Shown here piece by piece: positions 28,285-37,776 of a stretch of DNA of 64,000 nt; position 1 is the stretch's first letter, and the number at the start of each line of letters is the position of its first letter. The notes beneath the pieces are model-generated. The model did no database searches. It was not told the origin of the DNA and worked only from the letters and a program-made list of their open reading frames with translations. The DNA is from Novosphingobium pokkalii. GTDB taxonomy: Bacteria; Pseudomonadota; Alphaproteobacteria; Sphingomonadales; Sphingomonadaceae. The stretch spans positions 168,628 through 232,627 of the forward strand of contig NZ_BMZP01000006.1 of NCBI RefSeq assembly GCF_014652855.1, written 5' to 3'. The position numbers and the translations under genes were made by a program.

Positions 28285-28319
28285 AAAAGGCCCGTGCGCG
28301 TTGCGTGCGGGCTTTTTCT
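28285..28319 (+). terminator. Rho-independent terminator after the small exported protein
   Basis: Stem CCCGTGCGC / GCGTGCGGG (two G-U pairs) with a GTT loop, preceded by AAAAGG and followed by CTTTTTCTTTT, 27 bases after the stop. Confidence 0.85.
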
Positions 28320-28502
28320 TTTGCGCGCGGCGTCGACGGGGCGCCCAGCCCGTGCACTTGCCGCATACCGGCCGTTGCGCCGCGATTGCCTAGTTGCGCG
28401 TCCACGGATACAACCGGGCGGCGCGCAGAATTCGCGCCAAACGGCAGCCCTGCGGCAGCCGACAGCCCCTTGCCCTTCCCTATTTGATCGAGCGCCATCC
28501 CC

Positions 28503-30122
28503 GTGGAAGACAGCCCAGCTTCGCAACCGCAGCATCGCCATCGTCGACGCCGCTCCAGAAGCCAGACCGCTTCGCTTCGACCTGCCGATTCCGCCGTCCG
28601 CGTGAGCAGCAGCAGCGACGGCGCCCGCCGCCGCTCACGCGGAAAACGCGGACGGGGATCGGCCAAGCGGGGCAGTGTGCTGCCGCTGGGCGTGCCGCAG
28701 CCAGGCGTTATCGTGATCATCGCTATGATCATAGCGGCGATGGTGTTGGGCGGCGGTGGCACCAGCAACCCGGGAACCGAAATGGTGTTGCAACCGCTCA
28801 TCGCGTTCCTGGCGCTATTGCCACTCGTGGTGCCTCGCCTCAACGAAGGCCTGGCCCAGGTGCCGCGCACCGCATGGGTGATCAGCGCTCTCGTGCTGGT
28901 GGTGCCGTTCGTGCAGCTCATTCCGCTGCCGCCTTCGCTGTGGCACGCCCTGCCCGGCCGCGAGATGGAAATCGCCTCGCTGGGCCTGATCGGCCGGGCG
29001 GATAGCTGGATGCCCTGGTCGATGGCGCCCGCGCGCACGTTCATCTCGCTGTTGGCGATGGTCGTGCCGGTTCTCATCCTGCTCGGCGTGGCGCGGACCG
29101 ATCTCGTGGGGCGTGTCTGGCTCTGCGCCGCGATCGTTGCCGTGGCAGCGGTCTCGGTGATGCTCGGTGCGTTCCAGCTTACCCATTTTGCCGGCCACAA
29201 CTGGACCTTGTACAGCTATTCCCACTTCGGCGTGATCGTCGGCTTCCAGGCCAACCACAATGCCGAGGCAGACCTGCTGGCTATTGCCCTGATGGCCTGC
29301 GGCGTGATCGCTACCGCCCTGGCCGGGCGAGTGCGCAACCGCACGCTGTTCTGGTCCGGCGTGTCGTTCACCGGTGCAGTCATGGTCGTGCTGATCGTGC
29401 TGACCGGCTCGCGCACGGGCATCGCGCTCTCGACGATCGCCCTGGCGACGTTCCTGTTCATCCTCTGGCCGCTGAGCCGGGCCGACTTCTCGCGCCGCGG
29501 CCTGTTGCTGGCCCTGGGTGGCGGCGCGGCAGCGGTCGGCGTCATTCTCACCATCGGCCTGCTCTCGATCGACCGCATTCTCAGCCGCTTTGCCGATCTC
29601 AAGGACTCGCGCCACGACATCTGGCTCGACACCATCCAGGCAATCCACGGGGTCTGGCCGCTCGGCAGCGGCGTGGGCAGCTTCCCCCCGATCTTCAACG
29701 CGGTGGAACGGCTGGAAGTGGTGCGCAACACCGTTGCCGGCCGCGCCCACAACGATTGGATGGAATGGACGCTGGAAGCTGGCTTGCCGGGCTGGATCGT
29801 GCTGCTGGCTGTCCTGATCATCGTCGGCGCGATGGTCTGGCGCCGGCTCGGCTTCGAACTGCGCAACAAGGGCACGCTGCATTCGCGGGCCCAGGCGGTG
29901 ATGGCCGTCGGTATCCTGGTGCAACTGGGCGTGCACGCGCTCGACGATTTCCCGGTTCGCGAAATGTCGCTCGCTGGCCTGCTGGCCATGGCCGCCGCCA
30001 TGCTGTTCAAGCCGCGCGGCCCCGGCGCAGAGGCAGAGGTGCAGCCCGAGCCCGAATCGTCCGACTCAACCGAAGACGAAGCGCCGGTGTTGGAGCCAGC
30101 GCCCGAATTGGCGCAGGCCTGA
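28503..30122 (+). CDS. O-antigen ligase/polymerase family membrane protein (Wzy_C)
   Basis: 539 aa from GTG 28503. The first ~60 residues are very Arg/Ser-rich and cytoplasmic, then about 11-12 membrane segments. The large periplasmic loop contains the Wzy_C motif LTGSRTGIALS and later GVGSFPPIFN...RAHNDWMEW, as in ligases/polymerases of O-antigen and EPS. The C-terminal tail is acidic. It may polymerise EPS repeat units or ligate glycan; a second polymerase-like protein is encoded at 37777, so the division of labour is unclear. No strong ribosome-binding site is visible. Confidence 0.88.
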   Translation: MEDSPASQPQHRHRRRRSRSQTASLRPADSAVRVSSSSDGARRRSRGKRGRGSAKRGSVLPLGVPQPGVIVIIAMIIAAMVLGGGGTSNPGTEMVLQPLIAFLALLPLVVPRLNEGLAQVPRTAWVISALVLVVPFVQLIPLPPSLWHALPGREMEIASLGLIGRADSWMPWSMAPARTFISLLAMVVPVLILLGVARTDLVGRVWLCAAIVAVAAVSVMLGAFQLTHFAGHNWTLYSYSHFGVIVGFQANHNAEADLLAIALMACGVIATALAGRVRNRTLFWSGVSFTGAVMVVLIVLTGSRTGIALSTIALATFLFILWPLSRADFSRRGLLLALGGGAAAVGVILTIGLLSIDRILSRFADLKDSRHDIWLDTIQAIHGVWPLGSGVGSFPPIFNAVERLEVVRNTVAGRAHNDWMEWTLEAGLPGWIVLLAVLIIVGAMVWRRLGFELRNKGTLHSRAQAVMAVGILVQLGVHALDDFPVREMSLAGLLAMAAAMLFKPRGPGAEAEVQPEPESSDSTEDEAPVLEPAPELAQA

Positions 30123-30143
30123 GCCGCCGCTATTCCCGCCCGG

Positions 30144-30935
30144 TCAGGCTCGCGGCGGGAACACCGGTTCAAGCTTGCGGCCGGCGATGATCGTGGCCAG
30201 CAGCCAGGCGTCGCCGGCATAGCGCGGCAAAAGGCGGCGCGGTTCGCTCATCATGCGGTGCGCCCATTCCAGGCTGAGCTTGCGCATCCACTCGGGCGCG
30301 CGCTCCTTCTTCTGGGACGAGAAATCGAGCGCCGCGCCGACGCAGAAGATGTGCGCCGCCGGCATCAGGGCAAAGTGGCGCGCCACCCAGATTTCCGACT
30401 TGGGCGCGCCCACGCCCATGAAAAGATGCGTGGTGCCCAACTCGCGGATGCGCGCCGCCATGGCCGTGCCAAAGGCCTCGTCCCGCTCGAACCCGAACGG
30501 CGGGCTTTCCGTCCCGATCGCGGCCGGATCAAAGCCACGGGCCACCAACTGGTCGCGCAGCGCCTGTGCCGCATCGAGCGAGCTGGCCACGAAATAGGGC
30601 CGATCGATCCCCGGACGCAGCTTTTCCAGCAAGGCGGGGAACAGGTCTGCCCCCGTCACCACCGGCAGATCCGTGCCGGTCTGCCAGCGGGCCAGCATGC
30701 GGATCGGGCGCCCATCCACCGTTACCAGCGCGGCACGGGCATAGGCATCGCGGAACGCGGCATTGCCTTGCAGCATGCGCAAGTGGTTGACGTTGCATGT
30801 GCAATAAAGCTGGGGCGCGGCAACCGGGCGCAGCGCCAGGTCGACCAGTTCGCCCAGCGGCCGCTGCGAAAAGGCCAGGCCATAGCGCCGATAGAGCAAG
30901 GCCCCCGTCACGCCTGTCGCACCATTGTCACTCAT
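30144..30935 (-). CDS. WecG/TagA/CpsF (GT26) glycosyltransferase, GumM-like
   Basis: 263-aa GT26 enzyme. Typical motifs are CNVNHLRMLQ near the N terminus, VVTGADLFPAL with the catalytic Asp, HLFMGVGAPKSEIW, and the membrane-associated C terminus APEWMRKLSLEWAHRMMSEP. It adds a sugar to the lipid-linked acceptor at the inner face of the membrane. GumM of the xanthan pathway belongs to this family. ATG 30935 has GGGGG upstream and is preferred to an upstream extension. It lies 35 bases after ugd on the same strand. Confidence 0.92.
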   Translation of the reverse strand: MSDNGATGVTGALLYRRYGLAFSQRPLGELVDLALRPVAAPQLYCTCNVNHLRMLQGNAAFRDAYARAALVTVDGRPIRMLARWQTGTDLPVVTGADLFPALLEKLRPGIDRPYFVASSLDAAQALRDQLVARGFDPAAIGTESPPFGFERDEAFGTAMAARIRELGTTHLFMGVGAPKSEIWVARHFALMPAAHIFCVGAALDFSSQKKERAPEWMRKLSLEWAHRMMSEPRRLLPRYAGDAWLLATIIAGRKLEPVFPPRA

Positions 30936-30970
30936 CGCATGCCCCCGTTTTGCTGCACCCTGGCCCGCCG

Positions 30971-32137
30971 TCAATCCCATCCGAACAAGTCGCGCGTGAA
31001 GACCTTGTCTTCCACGTCGGCCAGTTGCTCGGTCCGGCGATTGGCGATGATCACGTCGCATTCCGCCTTGAACACGGCCAGATCGCGCTCCACCCGCGAA
31101 CCAAAGAAGCGATCCTGCGTCATCACCGGTTCGTAGATGATCACTTCGATGCCCTTGGCCTTGATCCGCTTCATGATGCCCTGGATCGAGGACTGGCGGA
31201 AATTGTCGGAGCCGGCCTTCATCACCAGGCGGAACACCCCCACCTTGCGCGGGTGGCGGGCAATGATCTGGTCGGCCAGGAAATCCTTGCGCGTGCTGTT
31301 GGCGTCAACAATCGCGCGGATCAGGCTTTGCGGCACGTTGGAATAGTTGGCCAGCAACTGCTTGGTGTCCTTGGGCAGGCAATAGCCGCCATAGCCGAAG
31401 CTGGGGTTGTTGTAGTGCATGCCGATGCGCGGATCGTACCCGACACCCTCGATGATCTGGCGCGTGTCCATCCCGCGCGCCAGGGCATAGCTGTCCAGCT
31501 CGTTGAAGAAGGCCACGCGCATGGCGAGATAGGTGTTGGCAAACAGCTTGATCGCCTCGGCCTCGCGCGCGTCGGTATAGAGGATCGGCGCGTCCTTGCG
31601 CACCGCCCCTTCGCGCAGCAGTTCGGCAAAGACCCGCGCCCGCTCCGATCGTTCGCCCACGATGATCCGCGACGGGTGCAGGTTGTCGTGCAGCGCCTTG
31701 CCCTCGCGCAGGAATTCCGGGCTGAACACGATTTGGTCGCTGCCCAGCCGCGCCCGCATGCTGTCGACAAAGCCGACCGGGATGGTCGACTTGATCACGA
31801 TGGTCGCCTGGGGATTGACGGCGACGGCGCGGGTGATCACCGATTCGACCGACGAGGTATCGAACTTGTTGGTTTCCACATCATAATCGGTGGGCGTGGC
31901 CACGATCACGAAATCGGCGCCGGCGAGCGCCGCATCGGCATCGAGCGTTGCCACCAGATCGAGCGACCGTTCGCGCAGGAACGCTTGCAGCTCTGCATCC
32001 ACGATCGGCGATTGGCGGGCGTTGAGCTGGTCCACGCGCTGCGGCGAAACGTCCACCGCCACCACGGTGTGATTCTGCGCCAGCAGCACGGCGTTGGACA
32101 GGCCGACATAGCCCAGCCCGAAAACGGCAATCTTCAT
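30971..32137 (-). CDS. ugd: UDP-glucose 6-dehydrogenase
   Basis: 388 aa, the short Ugd type as in E. coli. NAD-binding [15 protein letters not shown], catalytic Lys in [20 protein letters not shown] and Cys in [14 protein letters not shown] are present. It oxidises UDP-glucose to UDP-glucuronate, a direct donor and also the substrate of the epimerase at 50214. It lies downstream of the phosphomannomutase gene and upstream of the GT26 gene in one leftward unit. Confidence 0.96.
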   Translation of the reverse strand: MKIAVFGLGYVGLSNAVLLAQNHTVVAVDVSPQRVDQLNARQSPIVDAELQAFLRERSLDLVATLDADAALAGADFVIVATPTDYDVETNKFDTSSVESVITRAVAVNPQATIVIKSTIPVGFVDSMRARLGSDQIVFSPEFLREGKALHDNLHPSRIIVGERSERARVFAELLREGAVRKDAPILYTDAREAEAIKLFANTYLAMRVAFFNELDSYALARGMDTRQIIEGVGYDPRIGMHYNNPSFGYGGYCLPKDTKQLLANYSNVPQSLIRAIVDANSTRKDFLADQIIARHPRKVGVFRLVMKAGSDNFRQSSIQGIMKRIKAKGIEVIIYEPVMTQDRFFGSRVERDLAVFKAECDVIIANRRTEQLADVEDKVFTRDLFGWD

Positions 32138-32167
32138 TCGGTCATACTCATAGCACCGGCACCAGCC

Positions 32168-32197
32168 GGCAACGCGGCGCTTTTCCGCCGCGTTGCC
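32168..32197 (-). other. Intercistronic hairpin between phosphomannomutase gene and ugd
   Basis: Perfect 12-bp arms GGCAACGCGGCG / CGCCGCGTTGCC around a six-base loop. On the minus strand no U-tract follows, so it is more likely an mRNA-stabilising or partial-attenuation hairpin than a full terminator. Confidence 0.55.
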
Positions 32198-32219
32198 AGG
32201 CCAGTCAATGGCCCTGCGG

Positions 32220-33740
32220 TCATTCCGCCAGGCATTCCGGCAGGCCGGCCGACATATCGAGATCGCGCACGCGGTCCAGCGCCTGCTGGTTCAGGCTGGC
32301 GGCCCGCTCGGCCGTGGCGCTTTCGGTATAGACGCGCAGTTCCGGCGCATTGCCGCTCGGGCGCAAGTGGATGATGTCGCCGCTGGCAAACGTGGTGCGC
32401 AGGCCATCGGTGGCGTCGAACCGCTGCGCCTCGCCACCGGCGATATCGCCAAACAGCCGGGTGAGCCGCGCCAGCACGTCCGCCTCGGCCCCTTGTTGAA
32501 GCGCGGCGAGCAGCGCCTGGCTCTGGCTGGTGGGATAGTTCTGCAAGCGCTCGCTGTTGGTAAAGCGCGGCGGCAGTTGCGCCTGGAGCGCCGCAAGGCT
32601 GAGGCCCTTGGCGCGGGCATCGGCGAGCACGGCGACCATCGGCAGCACCGCATCGCGCGTGGGCAGCGCGCCCAGCGTGCGGCCATCGCGCGTCACCGCG
32701 CTACCCAGGATGAAGCCGCCATTGGCTTCATAGCCGCAGGCACTCTCGCCCTTGGCCAGCAGCGCGTTCATCGCCTCGATCACGAAGGGCGAGCCGATCC
32801 GGGTGCGGCGCACATCGGCAAACCAGCCCGACAGTTCCAGCGCGGAATTGGAGCTGACCGGCGTGGCCACCGCCGCCAGGCCCAGGGCGCGGGCGCAGAG
32901 CACGCCCAGCACATCGCCGCGCAGCCAGGTTCCGGTTTCATCGGCCAGCAGCGGGCGATCGGAATCGCCATCGGTCGACAGGATCGCGTCCAGCCCATAC
33001 TGTGCCGACCATTCGCGCGCCAGCACGACATCTTCGGGGCGCACCGCTTCGGTATCGACCGGAATGAACCGCTCCGACCGGCCCAGCGCCACCACCTCGG
33101 CGCCCAGCGCGCGGACCACGTCCACCACGATGTCGCGCCCCACGGCCGAATGCTGGTAGACCCCCAGCTTGAGGCCCTTGAGCGCCTCGCTCCCAAAGAA
33201 CCCGGCATAGCGCGCGACATAGGCCGTGCCCACGTCGACCGGGGCATCGAGCACCGGGGGCGCCAGCAACTGGCCATCGGCATCGAACAGGCTTTCGTCC
33301 ACCGCCACGTCCTGCGCCTTGATCGCGGTTTCGTCGGGCTTGAGCACTTCGCCATCGGCGCGGTTGAACTTGATGCCGTTGCGATCGTCGGGAATGTGGC
33401 TGCCCGTGACCATCAGCGAGGGCACGCCCAGGGCAAAGCCATGGGCCGCCACCGCCGGCGACGGCACGAAGCCGCAATCGACCACCACGCCGCCGGCATC
33501 GCTGACCGCCGCCGCGCAGGCCGCCATGATGCGCGGGGTGGAGGGGCGCAAGTCCCCCGCCAGGGCCACGGCGGTGCCGGGGCCGAACTGCCCCTCGCTC
33601 GCCATGTGCTGCAAGAAGGCGCGGGCATAGGTGTAGCACACGCGATCAGTCATGGCTGTCACCAGCCCCCGCGCGCCGCTGGTCCCGAAGGCGACACCGG
33701 AACTGGCCATCAGATCGGAAACGGAAAGGGTCTGCGTCAT
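32220..33740 (-). CDS. manB: Phosphomannomutase
   Basis: 506-aa alpha-D-phosphohexomutase. GTSGARG near the N terminus, phosphoserine loop [12 protein letters not shown], metal loop [11 protein letters not shown], and the C-terminal phosphate-binding [13 protein letters not shown] are present. It converts mannose-6-P to mannose-1-P for ManC (53737). ATG 33740 has GAGGA four bases upstream; a longer reading frame is not supported. The CpsG/ManB-like length fits, but a phosphoglucomutase role cannot be fully excluded. Confidence 0.92.
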   Translation of the reverse strand: MTQTLSVSDLMASSGVAFGTSGARGLVTAMTDRVCYTYARAFLQHMASEGQFGPGTAVALAGDLRPSTPRIMAACAAAVSDAGGVVVDCGFVPSPAVAAHGFALGVPSLMVTGSHIPDDRNGIKFNRADGEVLKPDETAIKAQDVAVDESLFDADGQLLAPPVLDAPVDVGTAYVARYAGFFGSEALKGLKLGVYQHSAVGRDIVVDVVRALGAEVVALGRSERFIPVDTEAVRPEDVVLAREWSAQYGLDAILSTDGDSDRPLLADETGTWLRGDVLGVLCARALGLAAVATPVSSNSALELSGWFADVRRTRIGSPFVIEAMNALLAKGESACGYEANGGFILGSAVTRDGRTLGALPTRDAVLPMVAVLADARAKGLSLAALQAQLPPRFTNSERLQNYPTSQSQALLAALQQGAEADVLARLTRLFGDIAGGEAQRFDATDGLRTTFASGDIIHLRPSGNAPELRVYTESATAERAASLNQQALDRVRDLDMSAGLPECLAE

Positions 33741-33949
33741 AGGTCCTCGGTCTTGGTCGCGGCCGCGATCATGGCTGCGCGGCAGGTGGGGTTCGAGACG
33801 CCATGTCGGCTTCCCGGACATCGGAATGGATGGCCTTTCAATCCGGCCATGATCCACTCGTTCCTTCCGTTTTGCCAGCTACGGCATTCTCTTGGCACAG
33901 CCACGCTGCAAATGCCGCGTGGCGCAAAAAGCGTTTCGTGCAGGCCCGG

Positions 33950-35017
33950 TCAAAGCTGCGCAAAGGCAGCCGCCGCACGCTCCACGGTAAAGCCGGTCAT
34001 CAGGGCGCGGGCCTTTGCCAGCCGCATCGCCACCTGCTCGAGCGAAAGCGACAGGGCATGGGTCAGCGCTGCGCCGATCTCTTCGGGCGAAAGCCCGCAG
34101 ACCAGCGCCGGATCGATCTGCTCGACGATTTCCGCGCTGCCGCAGAATTTCGAGACGATGGCCAGGCGCCCACGCACCAGCGCTTCGTTGACCACCAGCC
34201 CCCACGGATCGATCACCGAAGGCAGCACCAGCACGTCGATCGCATCGAAGAACGCTTCGAGCCCGACGCCCGAGACATAACCATGGGCCTGTTCGTGCGC
34301 GGCCAGATCGGGCACGTCATAGCCTGCCAGATGCAACTGGCCGCCCCGCGCCGGATCGGCCGCGACCACCGCGTTCATCGCCGTGCGCAGGGCCGCCACG
34401 TTCTTGCGCGGCACGCTGCTGCCCAGATAGCCGAACCGCGTCAGCGTGGTGACCGGGCGCAGCGTGGGGGCGTCAGCAGGTGGTGGGGGCACGACCTGGG
34501 GAATGCGGCGGATCGGGCCGGCAAAGCCCAGCCCGCGCAGATAGCGGTCAGACATGGCCGACCAGCTTGCCGCCGCCCCGGCCAGGCGCAGCAAGGCGCG
34601 CGAAGTGAGCGTTTGATAGAGCAGCTTGCCCCGCCCCTTGGACGGATCGGGAATGTGCTCCACCCACAGGTAGGTGCGCTGCGCGATCCGCCTTACCGCA
34701 GGTGCGAAAAGCAGCATCGCGATATTGGTGGGGTTGTTGTCCACCAGCACCGCCACCTCGGCCCGCGCCGGAAGATCGAGCTTGCCTGCCGGAAATACCA
34801 TCTTGGCATATTGCCGCGTAGGCACGCGCCGCGCGGAATAATGCACCGGCTGTTCCTCAGCCCACCGCCGACCTTCGTCGCTGGCCGACTGCATATAGAT
34901 CACCAGCAGCTTCTTGGTCTTGCCCAGCTCTTCGAAAATCGCATGCCGACTGGGCGAGAAATAGTTCTGGAACACCAGAATATCCACGGCATCGTCTAGG
35001 CGTTCCATCTGACTCAC
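33950..35017 (-). CDS. Glycosyltransferase family 4 (EPS)
   Basis: 355-aa GT-B enzyme. N-terminal domain begins DAVDILVFQNYFSPSRH; the C-terminal nucleotide-sugar domain contains FGYLGSSVPRKNV, the E-x7-E region IDVLVLPSVIDPWGLVVNEALVRG and SKFCGSAEIV. It is likely a retaining transferase acting on the lipid-linked repeat unit in the cytoplasm. Sugar donor is unknown; GDP-mannose or UDP-GlcA are available from neighbours. An ATG at 35008 is an alternative start. Confidence 0.85.
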   Translation of the reverse strand: MSQMERLDDAVDILVFQNYFSPSRHAIFEELGKTKKLLVIYMQSASDEGRRWAEEQPVHYSARRVPTRQYAKMVFPAGKLDLPARAEVAVLVDNNPTNIAMLLFAPAVRRIAQRTYLWVEHIPDPSKGRGKLLYQTLTSRALLRLAGAAASWSAMSDRYLRGLGFAGPIRRIPQVVPPPPADAPTLRPVTTLTRFGYLGSSVPRKNVAALRTAMNAVVAADPARGGQLHLAGYDVPDLAAHEQAHGYVSGVGLEAFFDAIDVLVLPSVIDPWGLVVNEALVRGRLAIVSKFCGSAEIVEQIDPALVCGLSPEEIGAALTHALSLSLEQVAMRLAKARALMTGFTVERAAAAFAQL

Positions 35018-35111
35018 TGATCATCCATCGCTTTGCCGCAGCCTATCGAACGTATAGGGGCAGCCATGCCGCATGGCAACATTTTGCAGACAGCGGCGTC
35101 TGGCTAAACGC

Positions 35112-35140
35112 TTGACCCAGGCGACGCTGCAATGCAACAT
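35112..35140 (+). promoter_or_regulatory. Candidate promoter with overlapping palindrome upstream of acyltransferase
   Basis: TTGACC (35112-35117), 17 bases, CAACAT (35135-35140). The near-palindrome CTGC-AAT-GCAA (35127-35137) overlaps the proposed -10. The promoter is weak and very close to the start codon at 35167, so this is tentative. Confidence 0.35.
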
Positions 35141-35166
35141 TGGCAAGGCGGGAAGGACGGTTTCGG

Positions 35167-36360
35167 ATGCAGGACATATCTACCGGGAAAGTCGCGAAAA
35201 GCGGCGGCCGTTATTCGGCACTGGACGGCTGGCGTGGCATTGCCGCGCTTTTTGTTGCCATTTTCCACTTCCAGGTGGCGAGCCACCTCTATTTCGCGCC
35301 GTTCACTCGGCAGGCCTACCTGCTCGTCGATTTCTTTTTCGTCCTTTCCGGCTTTGTCATCGCCCATGCCTATTGCAACCGACTGCACGACAAAGGCGAG
35401 TTCGTCACGTTCGTGATCCGGCGCTTTGGTCGAATCTGGCCGATGCACATGGTCGTCCTGGCAGCGTTCATCGTGGCGGAAACCGCCATATTCATCGCCC
35501 AGTCGCATATCGGCGGCGCCCTGCCCCGGCCGCCCTTTTCCGCTGACCGCACTTTGGCGGCAATCCCGGCCAACCTGTTGCTGCTCAATGGCACGGGCAT
35601 CTATGAGCACTCCACCTGGAACGGCCCGAGTTGGTCCGTCAGCGCCGAGCTGTGGATCAACGTCCTGTTCGGACTCTGCGCGATCACCGCCGGGCGACGT
35701 CACATGGCACTGGCCATGGCGATGCTCGCTGCTGGAAGCGCAATCATCCTGATCCTGTTCTGCCCCACCTATCTCGACACCGATGGCGCCTACGCCCTGT
35801 TCCGCTGCGGCTATGGCTTCTTCATTGGCTATTTTGTGTGGCGCGCGGTGCAGGCCCGCAAGGGCAGCACACCCCGCCCCGTGCTGGACAGTCTGATCGA
35901 GATCGCGCTGGTGATCAGCGCGGTCACGTTCATCTCTTATGCGCAAGTCGGCCCATGGCAAATGCCGATCCCGCTGTTCTTCGCGATTTTCGTCTATCTC
36001 TTCGCGCGGCAGGCAGGGCTCGTCTCACGCCTGCTGGAATCGCGCCCGATCCAGAAACTGGGGCATTTGTCCTACGCGATCTACATCATCCATTTCTTCT
36101 TTGCCTTCGCGCTGAACAACGTGATCCGCGTGGGCGGCAAGATCGCACACGTGCCTTCCGTGCTGCCGGGAACGCAACTGGCACTGGTCGGCAACGCCTA
36201 TGTCATGGATGGGATCACGATCGCCTATCTGGCCATCGTGATCACCACCGCACACTTTGCCAATCGGTGGATCGAAACGCCTGCCATGCTGTGGTTCAAC
36301 CGGCAGTCTGTCTGGCTTGCGGAAAAGCGCCAAGGCCTGCCGCCTGCCTCGGCCTCTTGA
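35167..36360 (+). CDS. Acyltransferase family 3 membrane protein
   Basis: 397 aa with about ten membrane segments. The catalytic signature YSALDGWRGIAALFVAIFHF carries the His, and RRFGRIWPMHMV the Arg/trans motif of the OafA/ExoZ/NodX group. It probably adds acetyl or another acyl group to a sugar of the EPS repeat unit. ATG 35167 with AAGGA upstream is preferred to an upstream TTG. Codon use here looks less GC-rich than in housekeeping genes. Confidence 0.9.
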   Translation: MQDISTGKVAKSGGRYSALDGWRGIAALFVAIFHFQVASHLYFAPFTRQAYLLVDFFFVLSGFVIAHAYCNRLHDKGEFVTFVIRRFGRIWPMHMVVLAAFIVAETAIFIAQSHIGGALPRPPFSADRTLAAIPANLLLLNGTGIYEHSTWNGPSWSVSAELWINVLFGLCAITAGRRHMALAMAMLAAGSAIILILFCPTYLDTDGAYALFRCGYGFFIGYFVWRAVQARKGSTPRPVLDSLIEIALVISAVTFISYAQVGPWQMPIPLFFAIFVYLFARQAGLVSRLLESRPIQKLGHLSYAIYIIHFFFAFALNNVIRVGGKIAHVPSVLPGTQLALVGNAYVMDGITIAYLAIVITTAHFANRWIETPAMLWFNRQSVWLAEKRQGLPPASAS

Positions 36361-36391
36361 GCCAAGCAGGCGGCACGAATGGGCTGCGCGT

Positions 36392-37750
36392 TCAGCCCGT
36401 CAACCGCCTGACCGCAGCGACCACCGCCGCATTGGCAATGTCGGCATTGGGGCCGGCAAAATGCACAATGGAATTGCGGCCGGCGATGCCCAGTTCCGTT
36501 GTCTGGCCATTGATGTTGGCAATCAGGTCACCAATGTTCTTGCCAGCCGAACGAATATAATACTGGCCGGGCGCAATCTGCGCGGGCAGGTTGGGGTCGC
36601 TCCAATAGCCGGCGAACGCAGCATTCGCGGGAAACCCTTTCTGGGCCAGATCCTGATAGACCGACAGGGGAACCAGGCCGAATCGCTTGGCCGTCTGCAA
36701 TTCCGTCATACCTGGAAACTGTGGGTCGGGATTGGAAAAAGCCGCAGCATGCGCTTCAACGGCGGCGAGTACGGCTGCACGTGCGTCCACATTGGCCACG
36801 GGAAAGTCCTTGCGGATCAGCGCCTGCGTTTCCACCAGCCCGTTGCGCAGGTCGGTGCCGCTCTGCAATGCCTCTTGCCACTTGCCCACCAGGCGCTGGC
36901 CATTGAACGTGAACTCGCGCCGGCCAACCGGGATGACGACGATCAGGCGCTGGCCCCGCGACTGCGTGATCGTGCGAATGCGATCCAGGGCCGCACTTGT
37001 TTCCCACCATTTGTCTTCGGTATTCTGCCCCGCCCACACGACCACGTTGCGTTGCGTGACCGCGCCCGTCAGTGTCCGGTACGCGAACACGCTGGCAATT
37101 TCGGCCGACCCTGCCGAATTCAGGGCATCCACTACCACGCCGGGCATGGCCGCTTTCGCGGCAGACCGTGCGTAGGCAGACATGCTGTCCCCGATCCAAT
37201 ACACGCCTGGGCCAATCGCCGGCAAACTGGGTCGGTAGTCGCTCGGCAAGAAGAAATGGTAATAGGCGCCGCCATAATGCACCGCCTGCTCGCCCGCCTT
37301 GTACGTTAGCCCATCGAACACGCCGCCGGCAGCCACCTGCCAGGTATCACCGGGCTGCACCGTGCCGACCGGCAGGCCGGAAGCGGGGCCAGGCTGAATG
37401 GCCCACTGGCTTGCGCGGCACACCACGGCATCGCCAGGATAGACCGTGCCAATCGGCAGCGACATCTGCCCGCCGCCGACCAGGAACACCATCCAGTAAT
37501 CACCATCGTTGCAGCCACTGGCTGGAGGCAGGCTGGTCTTGCCACGCCCGTTGCTATTGGAAATCAGGCCCAGCAGATGGCGGCTTTCCAGCCCCGCCGC
37601 AGCCGGCGACCAAGGGCCGTGCATTCGCGGTTGCGGCATGGGCTGGGCCGGCACGGGAGCTGCCCCACCCGCAGGTGGCAACGCAAGCGCAGCAGGGACG
37701 AAAGACGCCGCACAAGCGACGGCGAGAATGCCTTTAGTGATCGCTTTCAT
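36392..37750 (-). CDS. Exported SGNH-hydrolase-like protein of the EPS locus
   Basis: 452 aa. Signal peptide MKAITKGILAVACAASFVPA, then a Gly/Pro-rich N-terminal domain with two similar beta segments (SLPIGTVYPGDAVVCRASQW, GLPVGTVQPGDTWQVAAGG). An SGNH-type catalytic start YWIGDSMSAYARSAA is near residue 220 and NVVVWAGQNTEDKWW and IVVIPVGRREF resemble later blocks. The likely role is periplasmic esterase or O-acyl transfer on the polymer; no certain catalytic His is identified. AGAGGG ribosome-binding site at ATG 37750. Divergent from the polymerase gene with only 26 bases between the starts. Confidence 0.75.
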   Translation of the reverse strand: MKAITKGILAVACAASFVPAALALPPAGGAAPVPAQPMPQPRMHGPWSPAAAGLESRHLLGLISNSNGRGKTSLPPASGCNDGDYWMVFLVGGGQMSLPIGTVYPGDAVVCRASQWAIQPGPASGLPVGTVQPGDTWQVAAGGVFDGLTYKAGEQAVHYGGAYYHFFLPSDYRPSLPAIGPGVYWIGDSMSAYARSAAKAAMPGVVVDALNSAGSAEIASVFAYRTLTGAVTQRNVVVWAGQNTEDKWWETSAALDRIRTITQSRGQRLIVVIPVGRREFTFNGQRLVGKWQEALQSGTDLRNGLVETQALIRKDFPVANVDARAAVLAAVEAHAAAFSNPDPQFPGMTELQTAKRFGLVPLSVYQDLAQKGFPANAAFAGYWSDPNLPAQIAPGQYYIRSAGKNIGDLIANINGQTTELGIAGRNSIVHFAGPNADIANAAVVAAVRRLTG

Positions 37751-37776
37751 GTTCCCTCTTATGCTAGTGCGAAGGC

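Noticed and set aside
32193..34280. 695-aa open frame on the plus strand opposite phosphomannomutase and GT4
   Set aside because: Runs antisense through two well-supported genes and the gap between them; composition is typical of a shadow frame.
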